Below, in pieces: positions 15,152 to 23,778 of a stretch of 64,000 nt of DNA (its first letter is position 1; every line of letters starts with the position of its first letter). Made by a program: the position numbers and the translations under genes. Origin of the DNA: Nonomuraea sp. NEAU-A123 (lineage in GTDB: Bacteria; Actinomycetota; Actinomycetes; Streptosporangiales; Streptosporangiaceae); assembly GCF_018603905.1 (NCBI RefSeq), contig NZ_JAHFZZ010000027.1, forward strand, positions 81,294-145,293. Reading direction: 5' to 3'. The notes under the pieces were generated by a model. It ran no database searches and was not told the origin of the DNA. It saw only the letters and a list, made by a program, of their open reading frames with translations.

Positions 15152-15829
15152 ATGGCGACGGTTCTTGTAGTCGAAGATGATGAATTCGTCCGATCGGCGA
15201 TCATCCGCGAGCTGGCCGGCCGGCAGCACGCGGTACGTAGCGCGGGCTGCGCCCTGGACGCGCTGCGGGAGATCTCGCAGCACCCGCCGGACGCCGTCAT
15301 CCTCGACCTCGGCCTGCCCGACCTCGACGGCTCGGAGGCGCTGAAGATGGTGCGCGGCATCTCCGACGTACCGGTCATCGTGGCCACGGCCCGCGACGAC
15401 GAGACCGAGATCGTCCGGCTACTGGCGGCGGGCGCCGACGACTACCTGGTCAAGCCGTTCTCCGGCGAGCACCTGGGCGCCCGGTTGGACGCCGTGCTGC
15501 GCCGGGCCAGATCCGCGCCGCCGCCGCAGGTGCTGCGGGTGGGCGGGCTGGTCGTCGACACCAACCGGCGGGCGGCGGCGCTGGACGGCGGGCCGCTCAC
15601 GCTGACCAGGCGCGAGTTCGACCTGCTCGCCTACCTCGCCACGCGGGCCGACCGGGTCGTCACCCGCAAGGAGCTGCTGACCGAGGTCTGGCACCAGGCG
15701 TACGGGGACGACCAGACCATCGACGTGCACCTGTCATGGTTGCGCCGCAAGCTTGGCGAAAGCGCCTCCAACCCCCGCTACCTGCATACCGTCCGAGGCG
15801 TCGGCGTCATGCTGTCCGCACCCCGATGA
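15152..15829 (+). CDS. OmpR/PhoB-type response regulator
   Basis: 225 aa. The receiver domain has acidic residues D9/D10 (VVEDDEFV), phospho-acceptor D52 (VILDLGLP), a conserved Thr (VATAR) and Lys (VKPF). The C-terminal winged helix (LTLTRREFDLLAYLATRADRV, then DVHLSWLRRKLGE) is of the OmpR/PhoB class. It overlaps the kinase gene by ATGA (15826-15829). Confidence 0.93.
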   Translation: MATVLVVEDDEFVRSAIIRELAGRQHAVRSAGCALDALREISQHPPDAVILDLGLPDLDGSEALKMVRGISDVPVIVATARDDETEIVRLLAAGADDYLVKPFSGEHLGARLDAVLRRARSAPPPQVLRVGGLVVDTNRRAAALDGGPLTLTRREFDLLAYLATRADRVVTRKELLTEVWHQAYGDDQTIDVHLSWLRRKLGESASNPRYLHTVRGVGVMLSAPR

Positions 15830-17127
15830 GGCGAGCCCTGGCCGTGTTGATGGTCGCCGTCACCTCGATGGTGGCGCTGGCCTTCCTGGTGCCGCTCGCC
15901 CTGATCGTCAAGGAGACCGCGCGGAGCAGGGCGGTGGCCGGCGCGGAACGCCAGGCGTCGGCGCTGGTCCCCGTGCTGGCCCTGACGACCAGGACGGAGG
16001 ACCTGGCCCACGCGATGGCCCGCACCGACGCGGGCCGGCGCGGCCTGCTCGCCATCCACGTCAAGGGCGGCCCGACCGCGGGCACGTCCCGCGCCCCGGC
16101 CGCCGACGTGGCGCGGGCGGCGGCACAGACCAGGGCCGGCACCGTCGAGCTGCCGGCCGGCCAGGTGCTGCTCCGGCCGGTCGCGCTGGACGGTGACCGG
16201 GGCGCGGTGATCGAGGTGTTCGTGCCGGCCGACGACCTGAACCGGGGGGTCGGCACGTCCTGGGCGGTGCTGACCGGCGTGGCCGTGGTGCTCGTGCTCG
16301 GCTCGGTGCTGGTCGGCGACCGGCTGGGCGCCCGCGTGGTCCGCTCGGCCCGCCGGCTCGGCTCGGCGGCCACCGCGCTGGGCGCGGGCGACCTGAGCGA
16401 GCGCATCCATCCCGAGGGACCGCCGGAGCTGGTCGCGGCGGCCACGGCGTTCAACGCGATGGCCAACCGGGTCACGCACCTGCTCGCCGCCGAGCGCGAA
16501 CTGGCCGCCGATCTGTCCCACCGGTTGCGTACGCCGCTCACCGCGCTCCGGCTCAGCCTCGACCAGCTCGGCACGCAGGCCGAGCCGAGCAGGCAGGCGC
16601 TGGCCCGGCTGGAGGGCGAGGTGGACACGATCATCTCCGCGGCCAGGCGGCCGTCACGCGCCGACCGGGCCTGCGACGCGGCGGAGGTGCTGCGTGACCG
16701 GCTGACGTTCTGGTCGGCGCTGGCGGAGGACCAGCAGCGACCGTGGCAGCTCATCGGCGCGACGCTGCCGGTACGGGTGCCGGTGCCCGCGGCCGAGCTG
16801 ACGGCGACGGTGGACGCGCTGCTCGGCAACGTGTTCCGGCACACGGCCGAAGGCACCGCGTTCAGCGTGTCCCTGCATGAGGGCAAGGACACGGTCGGCA
16901 TCCTGATCTCCGACGCCGGTCCCGGCATCGCCGACCCGGAGGCGGCGCTGGAGCGGGGCACCAGCGGCGCGGGCTCGACCGGGCTCGGCCTGGACATCGC
17001 CCGCCGGCTGGCGGAGTCGTCCGGCGGATCGCTTCGGCTGGACCGCTCGTCACTGGGCGGGGCCCAGGTACAGGTCTGGATCCGCCGTACTGAAAAGCCG
17101 CCTAAGCCAACCTTAAGAGCGGTTTAA
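15826..17127 (+). CDS. sensor histidine kinase, partner of the response regulator
   Basis: 433 aa. TM1 (residues about 8-28), an extracytoplasmic sensor of about 110 aa, TM2 (about 147-165), HAMP, then HisKA with the phospho-accepting H232 (DLSHRLRTPL). The ATPase domain has N-box LLGNVFRHT, G1 DAGPGI and G2 TGLGLDIARR. The start is ATG 15826, coupled to the regulator gene. The sensor region is Arg/Ala-rich and gives no ligand clue; the adjacent LPMO suggests a cell-envelope or carbohydrate stimulus. Confidence 0.92.
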   Translation: MRRALAVLMVAVTSMVALAFLVPLALIVKETARSRAVAGAERQASALVPVLALTTRTEDLAHAMARTDAGRRGLLAIHVKGGPTAGTSRAPAADVARAAAQTRAGTVELPAGQVLLRPVALDGDRGAVIEVFVPADDLNRGVGTSWAVLTGVAVVLVLGSVLVGDRLGARVVRSARRLGSAATALGAGDLSERIHPEGPPELVAAATAFNAMANRVTHLLAAERELAADLSHRLRTPLTALRLSLDQLGTQAEPSRQALARLEGEVDTIISAARRPSRADRACDAAEVLRDRLTFWSALAEDQQRPWQLIGATLPVRVPVPAAELTATVDALLGNVFRHTAEGTAFSVSLHEGKDTVGILISDAGPGIADPEAALERGTSGAGSTGLGLDIARRLAESSGGSLRLDRSSLGGAQVQVWIRRTEKPPKPTLRAV

Positions 17128-17132
17128 AGAGC
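17110..17132 (+). promoter_or_regulatory. possible response-regulator box upstream of the LPMO gene
   Basis: Two imperfect direct repeats, ACCTTAAGAGC (17110-17120) and GTTTAAAGAGC (17122-17132), share 7 of 11 bases with a 12-bp step, close to one helical turn. OmpR/PhoB regulators bind such tandem repeats. The second repeat overlaps the kinase stop codon and lies about 37 bp before the LPMO start. Function is inference. Confidence 0.35.
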
Positions 17133-17168
17133 ATTTTTCACCCCTTTTCATGCTTCAACGTGATCTAC

Positions 17169-18224
17169 ATGCAGATCACCCGCAAGGCCATCGCCGCCGC
17201 CGCCCTGACCGCGCCCACGCTGCTCGTCCTGATCGTCGCGCCCGGCGCCGCCAACGCCCACGGCACCATGAACAACCCGCCCAGCCGGACCATGGTCTGC
17301 TTCAGCGAGGGCCCGGAGAACCCCAAGTCCGCCGCCTGCAAGAAGGCCGTGGAACTCGGCGGCACCCAGCCCCTCTACGACTGGAACGAGGTCAACCTGG
17401 CGAACGCCGCAGGCAGGCACCGCGAGCTCATCCCGGACGGCAAGCTGTGCAGCGCGGGCCGCGACAAGTACCGCGCCTTCGACCAGGCACGCGCCGACTG
17501 GCCCGCCACCGGCATGGCGAGCGGCGCGTCGTTCACCTTCCGCTATCGAGCCACCGCTCCGCACAAAGGCTCCTTCGACCTGTACGTCACGAAGGACGGC
17601 TATGACCCCTCGAAGCCGCTCAAGTGGTCGGACCTGGAATCGAAGCCGTTCCTCACCCAGCGGGACCCCGCGCTGACGGACGGCGCCTACACCCTCCAGG
17701 GCAAGCTCCCCGCCAAGCAGGGCCGCCACCTGATCTACGCCATCTGGCAGCGCAGCGACAGCCCCGAGGCGTTCTACTCCTGCTCGGACGTGGCCTTCGG
17801 CGGCGGCACGACCACCCCGACCACCCCGGCCACAACGCCCCCGACCGCAGCGCCCACGACCGCAGCGCCCACGACCAAGCCGACCACCACCGCGTCGCCC
17901 ACGACCAAGCCCACGGCCGCCCCGACCGGCGCTCCTCCGGCGCAGCAGCCCGGCGGCGTCGCCCTGTCGGCGATCAACGCGGGCGCCGGAGTCAGCCCCG
18001 CCTCGGTCAAGGTGGGCCGGCAGGTGACGGTCACGGCGGTGTGCGGCGGCTCCACGGTCCGCGGCGTGGCCTCCAACGCCTTCAGCCCGCGCAGAGCGGT
18101 CGCCCCGGCGTCCACCGTCGCCTGGACGCCGTCGCTCAAGGCCGTCCGAGCAGGCACGTACCCGGTGGTCGTCTACTGCCAGAACGGCGGCCAGGCCCGC
18201 GCCGTCCTCACCGTACGGGCCTGA
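17169..18224 (+). CDS. secreted lytic polysaccharide monooxygenase (AA10) with C-terminal beta domain
   Basis: 351 aa. The signal peptide ends PGAANA, so the mature protein begins with His31 (HGTMNNPPSR), the N-terminal copper-brace histidine required for LPMO activity. The second histidine is in YRATAPHKGSF, and the axial aromatic is probably the Phe of SCSDVAF. A TTPTT/APTTKPT linker (about residues 215-260) leads to a domain of about 90 aa (LSAINAGAGVSPASVKVGRQ and VVVYCQNGG) that is not a recognised CBM. AA10 enzymes oxidatively cleave chitin or cellulose. An in-frame GTG three codons upstream (17160) is the alternative start. Confidence 0.92.
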   Translation: MQITRKAIAAAALTAPTLLVLIVAPGAANAHGTMNNPPSRTMVCFSEGPENPKSAACKKAVELGGTQPLYDWNEVNLANAAGRHRELIPDGKLCSAGRDKYRAFDQARADWPATGMASGASFTFRYRATAPHKGSFDLYVTKDGYDPSKPLKWSDLESKPFLTQRDPALTDGAYTLQGKLPAKQGRHLIYAIWQRSDSPEAFYSCSDVAFGGGTTTPTTPATTPPTAAPTTAAPTTKPTTTASPTTKPTAAPTGAPPAQQPGGVALSAINAGAGVSPASVKVGRQVTVTAVCGGSTVRGVASNAFSPRRAVAPASTVAWTPSLKAVRAGTYPVVVYCQNGGQARAVLTVRA

Positions 18225-18246
18225 AAGCCACCCAAGAACTTCTAAG

Positions 18247-18265
18247 TTAGGTAAGGCTAAGCTAA
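18247..18265. promoter_or_regulatory. iron box (IdeR/DmdR-type operator)
   Basis: TTAGGTAAGGCTAAGCTAA matches the 19-bp actinobacterial iron-box consensus TTAGGTTAGGCTAACCTAA at 17 of 19 positions. It sits 40 bp upstream of the siderophore-binding lipoprotein start. DtxR-family repressors bind it when loaded with Fe(II), so the gene should be induced on iron starvation. Confidence 0.88.
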
Positions 18266-18305
18266 TATCCCAAGCAGAGCGAGGCCCCCTAACAAGGAGA
18301 AGAGC

Positions 18306-19328
18306 ATGCTCTGTGTCCCCCGTCGCGGCCTGTTCGTCATCGGCGCCGCCGCACTTCTGGCCGCCTCAGGCTGCGGCGGCACAGAACGGCCACCGGCCGC
18401 GCAGGCGGGCGAGACGGCGACGGCGGAGCAAGGCCCGTGGGAATGGATCGACGACCGGGGCAAGAAGATCTCCCTGCCGCGACGGCCGCAGCGGATCGTG
18501 GCGCAGTCCAATGCCGCGGCCGCGCTGTGGGACTTCGGGGTGCGGCCGATCGCGGTGTTCGGGCCATACAAGCTGAAGGACGGCTCCCGCGACCCCGAGG
18601 TGGGCGAGGTCGACGTCGACAAGATCGAGGGCCTCGGCAATGTGTGGGGCGAGTTCAACATCGAGAGGTACGCCGCGCTCCAGCCGGACCTGCTGGTGGC
18701 GGGCATGTACGCGCCCAACGCGCTCTGGTACGTCCCCGAGAAGTCCGCGGCCGCGATCGACCAGATCGCCCCGTCGGCCGGCGTGCGGATGGGCGGCAAG
18801 GGCCTGATCGAGGTGATCGAGACGTTCGGCAGGCTCGCCGGCGCGCTGGGAGCCGATCTCGACGCCGCGCCGGTGAAGGCGGCCAAGGCCCGCTTCGAGA
18901 CGGCCGCGGCCGAACTGAAGTCGATCGCCGCCACGAAGCCGGACCTCAAGGTCATGGTCGTCACCGGCACCCCCGAAACCCTGTACGTCACCTACACCCC
19001 CGACCATCCGGACATCTCCTACTTCCAGGAGCAGGGCCTGAAGGTCGTGTCGCCGCCCAAACCCGCGAAAGGCGGCTTCTGGGAGGTGCTGAGCTGGGAG
19101 AACGCCGACAAGTACCAGGCCGACGTCATCCTCGTCGACGCCCGGAGCCAGTCGATGAAGCCCGCGGAGATGGCGGCCAAGCCGACCTGGACCGAGCTGC
19201 CGGCGGTCAAGGCCGGGCAGGTCTACCCGTGGCACGCGGCCGAGCGCTACAGCCATCTCGGCTACGCGAAGGTGCTGGAGGAGCTCAACAGCCACCTCAA
19301 GACCGCCCGGACCGATCTCGTCAACTAG
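18306..19328 (+). CDS. iron-siderophore ABC transporter substrate-binding lipoprotein
   Basis: 340 aa. The lipoprotein signal is AAALLAASGCGG (lipobox ASGC). The two-lobe periplasmic-binding fold of the FecB/BtuF type is shown by ISLPRRPQRIVAQSNAAAAL, RYAALQPDLLVAG, a long linking helix and TELPAVKAGQVYPW. It captures ferric siderophore and hands it to a permease, but no permease or ATPase gene is adjacent. AAGGAG at 18294 precedes ATG 18306, and the iron box above it predicts Fe repression. Confidence 0.88.
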   Translation: MLCVPRRGLFVIGAAALLAASGCGGTERPPAAQAGETATAEQGPWEWIDDRGKKISLPRRPQRIVAQSNAAAALWDFGVRPIAVFGPYKLKDGSRDPEVGEVDVDKIEGLGNVWGEFNIERYAALQPDLLVAGMYAPNALWYVPEKSAAAIDQIAPSAGVRMGGKGLIEVIETFGRLAGALGADLDAAPVKAAKARFETAAAELKSIAATKPDLKVMVVTGTPETLYVTYTPDHPDISYFQEQGLKVVSPPKPAKGGFWEVLSWENADKYQADVILVDARSQSMKPAEMAAKPTWTELPAVKAGQVYPWHAAERYSHLGYAKVLEELNSHLKTARTDLVN

Positions 19329-19494
19329 GCCGCTCGGAATGGACAGCTGTGACAAATGGGTCTTCTCAGGATGAGGTCCGCTGGTTACGTTCAGGCAGCG
19401 CGGCTGTTTACGGGGCTGTCCGCGCCTGCCCAACGTCCCAGACCGGGATCTGCCGAGCGATCTCCCCTCTGTCCACCCCCCACGGAGGCCCCAG

Positions 19495-21000
19495 ATGAAG
19501 CTCCTCGCGGCGTTAGGCGCCCTCGCGCTGGCCGTACCCCTGGCACTCAGCGCGCCCGCGTCAGCGGCCGTCGCGGCCGCCCCGCCGAACATCTCCCTCG
19601 CCAACGTCAAGGCCCACCTGGCACAGCTGCAGACGATCGCCACCAACAACGGCGGCACCCGCGCGCACGGCCGGCCCGGCTACCTGGCCTCGGCCAACTA
19701 CGTCAAGGGCCAGCTCGACGCCGCCGGCTACACCACGACGCTGCAATCCTTCACCTACAACGGCGCCACCGGCTACAACGTGATCGCCGACTGGCCGGGC
19801 GGCGACCCCAACGACATCCTCATGACCGGCTCCCACCTCGACAGCGTCACCGCCGGCCCCGGCATCAACGACAACGGCTCGGGCTCGGCGTCGATCCTGG
19901 AGGTCGCGCTGGAGGTCTCGCGCCAGGCAGTGCAGCCCACGAAGCATCTGCGCTTCGCCTGGTGGGGCGCCGAGGAGCTGGGCCTGCGCGGCTCACAGTT
20001 CTACGTGAACAACCTGCCCGCCACCGAACGCGCCAAGATCAAGGCGTACCTGAACTTCGACATGGTCGGCTCCCCCAACCCCGGCTACTTCCTCTACGAC
20101 GGCGACAACTCCGACGGTGTCGGCTCCGGGCCGGGCCCGGCCGGGTCGGCGGAGCTGGAGCAGACCCTGGCGGCGTACTTCTCCTCCATCGGCGTCCCGA
20201 CCCGCGGCACCGACTTCGACGGCCGCTCCGACTACGGCCCGTTCATCGCCGTCGGCATCGCGGCGGGCGGCACGTTCACGGGCGCGGAGGGGATCAAGTC
20301 GAGCGCGCAGGCGCAGCTCTGGGGCGGTACGGCGGGCCAGGCGTTCGACGTCTGCTACCACCGTTCCTGCGACACGACCGCCAACATCAACGACACCGCG
20401 CTCGACCGCAACGCCGACGCCATCGCGTACTCCGTCTGGACGATCGCCACCGCCGTACCGCCCGCGACCGTCTGGTCGGACACGTTCGAGAGCGCCACCG
20501 GCTGGGTCACCAACGCCGGCGGCACCGACACCGCGACCATCGGCCAGTGGGAGCGCGGCGACCCGGAGGCGACGACCTCCAGCGGCACCAAGCAGCTCGG
20601 CACCACGGTGAGCGGCACGAACGACCTGGTCACCGGCAGGCTGGCCGGGGCCAGCGCGGGCGCGAACGATCTGGACGGCGGCACCACCTCGATCCAGTCG
20701 CCGCCGATCACCCTGCCGGCCGGCGGGACGCTCAGGCTGTCGCTGTCGTGGTATCTCGCGCACGGCAGCAACGCCTCCACCGCCGACTTCTTCCGCGTCA
20801 AGGTGGTGGGGAGCACTACCAGCACGGTGTTCCAGCAGTTGGGGGCCGCGAGCAATCGCGACGCAGCCTGGAGCACGGCCGGCGCTGACGTCTCCGCCTT
20901 CGCCGGGCAGAGCGTCCGTGTCCTGATCGAGGCCGCCGACGCGTCAGGGGCGAGCCTGGTCGAGGCGGGCGTGGACGACGTCAAGATCACCCGGCAATGA
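19495..21000 (+). CDS. secreted M28 aminopeptidase (Streptomyces griseus aminopeptidase-like) with C-terminal beta domain
   Basis: 501 aa. The signal peptide ends SAPASA. The M28 dinuclear zinc site can be read in order: GSHLDSV (His, Asp), GINDNGSG (bridging Asp), WWGAEELGLRGS (catalytic Glu and ligand), NFDMVGS (Asp) and CYHRSCDT (His). The last also gives the disulphide known in the S. griseus enzyme. SDYGPF shapes the substrate pocket. After residue about 320 comes a jelly-roll domain (VWSDTFESATGWVTNAGG to the end), usually removed or used for attachment. The start has GGAGG upstream. Confidence 0.92.
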   Translation: MKLLAALGALALAVPLALSAPASAAVAAAPPNISLANVKAHLAQLQTIATNNGGTRAHGRPGYLASANYVKGQLDAAGYTTTLQSFTYNGATGYNVIADWPGGDPNDILMTGSHLDSVTAGPGINDNGSGSASILEVALEVSRQAVQPTKHLRFAWWGAEELGLRGSQFYVNNLPATERAKIKAYLNFDMVGSPNPGYFLYDGDNSDGVGSGPGPAGSAELEQTLAAYFSSIGVPTRGTDFDGRSDYGPFIAVGIAAGGTFTGAEGIKSSAQAQLWGGTAGQAFDVCYHRSCDTTANINDTALDRNADAIAYSVWTIATAVPPATVWSDTFESATGWVTNAGGTDTATIGQWERGDPEATTSSGTKQLGTTVSGTNDLVTGRLAGASAGANDLDGGTTSIQSPPITLPAGGTLRLSLSWYLAHGSNASTADFFRVKVVGSTTSTVFQQLGAASNRDAAWSTAGADVSAFAGQSVRVLIEAADASGASLVEAGVDDVKITRQ

Positions 21001-21002
21001 CC

Positions 21003-21038
21003 CAATGAGCCCGGGCCGCGCGGGGCCCGGGCTCATTG
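21003..21038. terminator. strong hairpin after the aminopeptidase gene
   Basis: CAATGAGCCCGGGCC pairs perfectly (15 bp) with GGCCCGGGCTCATTG around a 6-nt loop, starting 3 bp after the stop codon. It lacks a U-tract; it may serve both convergent genes. Confidence 0.75.
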
Positions 21039-21129
21039 CTGTCCACCCTCATCGCCGCCAGCGCTCCTTGTGGCCCGCGCGCTCGTTGCGGGCCCACCCA
21101 TTGCGGCGTGCACCCATCGCCGTCCCCGC

Positions 21130-21792
21130 TCACTGCCTTCCGGAGGTGTGGAGGACCGCGGCCGTGCCGTCGATGAGTGCGCGTAGCCCGTGTTCGAAGG
21201 CTTCTTCACCGAGCGGGTTGCCGCCCTCCAGCAGGGCCGCGATCAGCGGGGCCGACATGCCGTCGTCGAGCTGACCGGCCAGGGCGGCGAGCAGGTCCTC
21301 CGGCGGAGCCGAAGGCTCCCGCCGCTCGCCCTGCACCTGGAGGACGAAGCCGTTGACGTAGTGGGCGACGCTGGTGATCGTCCGCAGCGCCAGCGCCGGA
21401 GTGAATCCGCGGCCCACCATGGCGGCCAACTCCTGGTCGAACATCCCCACCGTCGCCGGGCTGAGCTGCGCCGCGGTGCAGACGATCCGGGCGCCGTCGC
21501 GGTGGGCGAGCAGCGAGTCGCGGTAGGCGCGGGCGCGGCGGCCGAGCCACTCCTGCCAGGACTCGCCGTCGCGGGGCGGCCCCATCCCGGCGCCCAGGAT
21601 GATCGCGTCGGCCATCCCGTCGAGTAGCTGCTGCTTGGTGCGGATATGCCAATAGAGCGCCGGCGACTGTACGCCGAGCTCGGCGGCGAGCCGGCGCACC
21701 GTCAGCCCTTCCAGCCCGACCTCGTCGAGCAGTCGCAGCGCCGTCTCGATCATCGTCTCGCGGCTCAACCGGGGCCGCTTGTCACTGTCCAT
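21130..21792 (-). CDS. TetR-family regulator (TetR class-like)
   Basis: 220 aa. DNA-binding domain: LSRETMIETALRLLDEVGLEGLTVRRLAAELGVQSPALYWHI, close to classical TetR, including the YWH contact. The C-terminal domain (SWQEWLGRRARAYRDSLLAHRDGARI) is also of the TetR_C_1 kind. It is divergent from a DUF998 membrane gene, and two identical-class palindromes lie between them. The start ATG 21792 leaves only 9 bp to the first palindrome. Confidence 0.9.
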   Translation of the reverse strand: MDSDKRPRLSRETMIETALRLLDEVGLEGLTVRRLAAELGVQSPALYWHIRTKQQLLDGMADAIILGAGMGPPRDGESWQEWLGRRARAYRDSLLAHRDGARIVCTAAQLSPATVGMFDQELAAMVGRGFTPALALRTITSVAHYVNGFVLQVQGERREPSAPPEDLLAALAGQLDDGMSAPLIAALLEGGNPLGEEAFEHGLRALIDGTAAVLHTSGRQ

Positions 21793-21801
21793 CGATTGAC
21801 A

Positions 21802-21836
21802 GCTTAGCAGCGCTAAGCCATCCTTAGCATTGCTAA
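21802..21836. promoter_or_regulatory. double TetR operator between the divergent genes
   Basis: Two palindromes TTAGC-N3-GCTAA lie exactly 20 bp apart centre to centre: 21804-21816 (extended to the 17-bp GCTTAGCAGCGCTAAGC at 21802-21818) and 21824-21836. Two operators two helical turns apart in a divergent gap is the tetO-like arrangement. Confidence 0.78.
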
Positions 21837-21861
21837 ATTGGCCGTACGAGAAAGGGAGGCC

Positions 21862-22527
21862 ATGCCATCGACCAGAGGTTTGCTGGCGTGCGGCGCCATG
21901 GCCGGGCCGCTGTTCATCCTTGTGGTCCTGGTCCAGGACTACACCCGAGCGGGCTTCGACCCCCGCCGGCACCCGCTCAGCATGCTGGGGCTGGGAGATC
22001 TGGGCTGGATCCAGATCGCCAACTTCACGATCACCGGACTGTTGTTCATCGCCGCCGCCGCGGGCCTGTGGCGGTCGCTGCACCCCGGTCCCGGCGGGAC
22101 CTGGGGGCCGATCCTGATCGGCGCCTACGGGGTCGGCCTGGTCATCGCCGGGATCTTCGTGACCGAGCCCGCGTGGGGCTACCCGCCCGGGGCGCCCGCC
22201 GACCCACCCCACGTCTTCGGCCTGAGCTCCGTTCTGCACAACGTCGGGGCCCTTGTGGTGTTCGGCTCGCTGACCGCCGCCTGCTTCGTCTTCACCAGCC
22301 GCTTCGCCGCGTACGGAGATCGTCGTTGGGCGCTCTACTGCGCGGCCACCGGCGTGGCGCTCCCCGCCCTGCTGGTGGGCGGGGAGTTGGCGAGCGGCGA
22401 CGCCGCGGACTCGGGACCCGTGAGCCTGAGCCTGCGCGCCGCAGCGCTTCTGGGCTGGGGCTGGGCCTCGCTGATCGCGGCCCGAGTACGTGCCGCGAGC
22501 ACCCCGCCTGATCAGGCGTCACCGTGA
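21862..22527 (+). CDS. DUF998 family membrane protein
   Basis: 221 aa, six predicted helices with the DUF998 pattern: RRHPLSMLGLGDLGWIQIANF after helix 1, then GIFVTEPAWGYPPGAP, and PHVFGLSSVLHNVGALVVF with the conserved His pair. AAGGGAGG just upstream fixes ATG 21862; the in-frame TTG at 21838 lies beside the operator and is unlikely. Function is unknown; control by the adjacent TetR is suggested by the operator pair. Confidence 0.85.
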   Translation: MPSTRGLLACGAMAGPLFILVVLVQDYTRAGFDPRRHPLSMLGLGDLGWIQIANFTITGLLFIAAAAGLWRSLHPGPGGTWGPILIGAYGVGLVIAGIFVTEPAWGYPPGAPADPPHVFGLSSVLHNVGALVVFGSLTAACFVFTSRFAAYGDRRWALYCAATGVALPALLVGGELASGDAADSGPVSLSLRAAALLGWGWASLIAARVRAASTPPDQASP

Positions 22528-22652
22528 GAGTGGCAAACAACCGGTTTCGAGCGGTACAGGAGGGCAGCGAGCCTCGGATGCGGCAGTCGTCCGGTTTACT
22601 CCCGTTTTAGATCGGCAGGGATTGAATCGGAACAACTCAGCTGGAGGACATA

Positions 22653-23591
22653 GTGACGCCAACGAGTTCTGACCAACCAAACGAGGAACTTTCGATCAGA
22701 CCGAACGAGCCACGCAGGCGCGTCCCACGATCGCTGATCGTCACCGCGACCATCGCGCTGGCGGCGACGGGCGGGATCGGAGTGTCCGCGGCGGCGGCGT
22801 CGGGAACGGCGACGACACCGACAGAGTCGCCGACTCCCACGGCGACGGTCAGCGAGACCCCCACCGAGACACCGACCGAGACGCCCACGGAGACGCTGAC
22901 GCCGTCACCCGCCGCGCCCGCATTACCACCGATCAACCCTTGGGGCTTCGTCGGCGCGATGCACGGCGAGTTCGCGGTGGCGACCAAGGACGGCTGCGGC
23001 GTCATCACGCTGCTCGCCCAGACCGGGCAGGCGACCGCGGTCGCTGAGGACTCGATCACCGTGAAGAGCCAGGACGGCTTCGAGAAGGTGTACGCGATCG
23101 GCGAGTCCACTCGGACGATCGCGGGCCGCCGCGGCACCAGCGCGATCAAGGAAGGCGACTGGGTGTCGGTGACCGCCACCACAACGGCCGCCACAACCGC
23201 CACTGCCACCGCGACCCCCACCGTCACGGAAACCCCCACCCCTACCCCCACCGAAACTCCCACCTCTACCCCAACGGAAAGCGCCACCCCCACCCCCACG
23301 GAAACCCTCACCCCCACCGTCACGCCCACCGCCGGCGGCGAGACGACGGCCACGGCCGCTTACGTCTTCGACCTGTCGCGGCCCACCAAAGTCTCCATGC
23401 GCAACCGCGACTGGTGGCTGCCGAAGCAGTGGTGGACCGGCCAGCCGAAGTGGCGAACCCCGGCCGCCTGCCCCACTCCCAGAGAGACCGTGACCCCGAC
23501 AGAGACGCCAACAGACACCCCGACCCCCGACCCGACATCATCGGTCGCGGAAACCCCGACCCCGACCCCCACACCCACCCCGAATTCATGA
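22653..23591 (+). CDS. secreted/anchored Thr-Pro-rich protein, unknown
   Basis: 312 aa. A cytoplasmic leader is followed by one hydrophobic segment (SLIVTATIALAATGGIGVSAAAA). Three low-complexity blocks of (E/P)TPT repeats (about residues 50-88, 180-228 and 275-312) frame two short ordered parts: one of about 90 aa (WGFVGAMHGEFAVATKDGCGVI, then SITVKSQDGFEKVYAIGE) and one of about 45 aa (AYVFDLSRPTKVSMRNRDWW). The middle piece looks like the DUF5666-type beta domain of actinobacterial exported proteins. GTG start with TGGAGG upstream. Function unknown. Confidence 0.7.
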   Translation: MTPTSSDQPNEELSIRPNEPRRRVPRSLIVTATIALAATGGIGVSAAAASGTATTPTESPTPTATVSETPTETPTETPTETLTPSPAAPALPPINPWGFVGAMHGEFAVATKDGCGVITLLAQTGQATAVAEDSITVKSQDGFEKVYAIGESTRTIAGRRGTSAIKEGDWVSVTATTTAATTATATATPTVTETPTPTPTETPTSTPTESATPTPTETLTPTVTPTAGGETTATAAYVFDLSRPTKVSMRNRDWWLPKQWWTGQPKWRTPAACPTPRETVTPTETPTDTPTPDPTSSVAETPTPTPTPTPNS

Positions 23592-23656
23592 GCATCCGGT
23601 AGCGGCGCGATCCCGTCCCGAGCAGCCCCTCTCCGGAAGCGCTCGAACCAACGGCT

Positions 23657-23691
23657 CGCCGCTCCACCGCCTGAAGCGCGGTGGAGCGGCG
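23657..23691. terminator. hairpin between the Thr-Pro protein and nhaA
   Basis: CGCCGCTCCACCGC pairs with GCGGTGGAGCGGCG (14 bp, 7-nt loop). No U-tract. It is the only structured element in the 187-bp gap. Confidence 0.6.
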
Positions 23692-23778
23692 GAGGCAGGG
23701 GCCATCAGCGGTCCTGTTTGTACCGGTAGCGCCCCAGGTCGGCCATGGAGCCTATGATCGGGCTTCGGGGGTCAGACC

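Noticed and set aside
22800..23590. Regular short repeats resembling a CRISPR or minisatellite
   Set aside because: They are in-frame Thr-Pro-Glu codon repeats of a secreted protein; no spacers and no cas genes.
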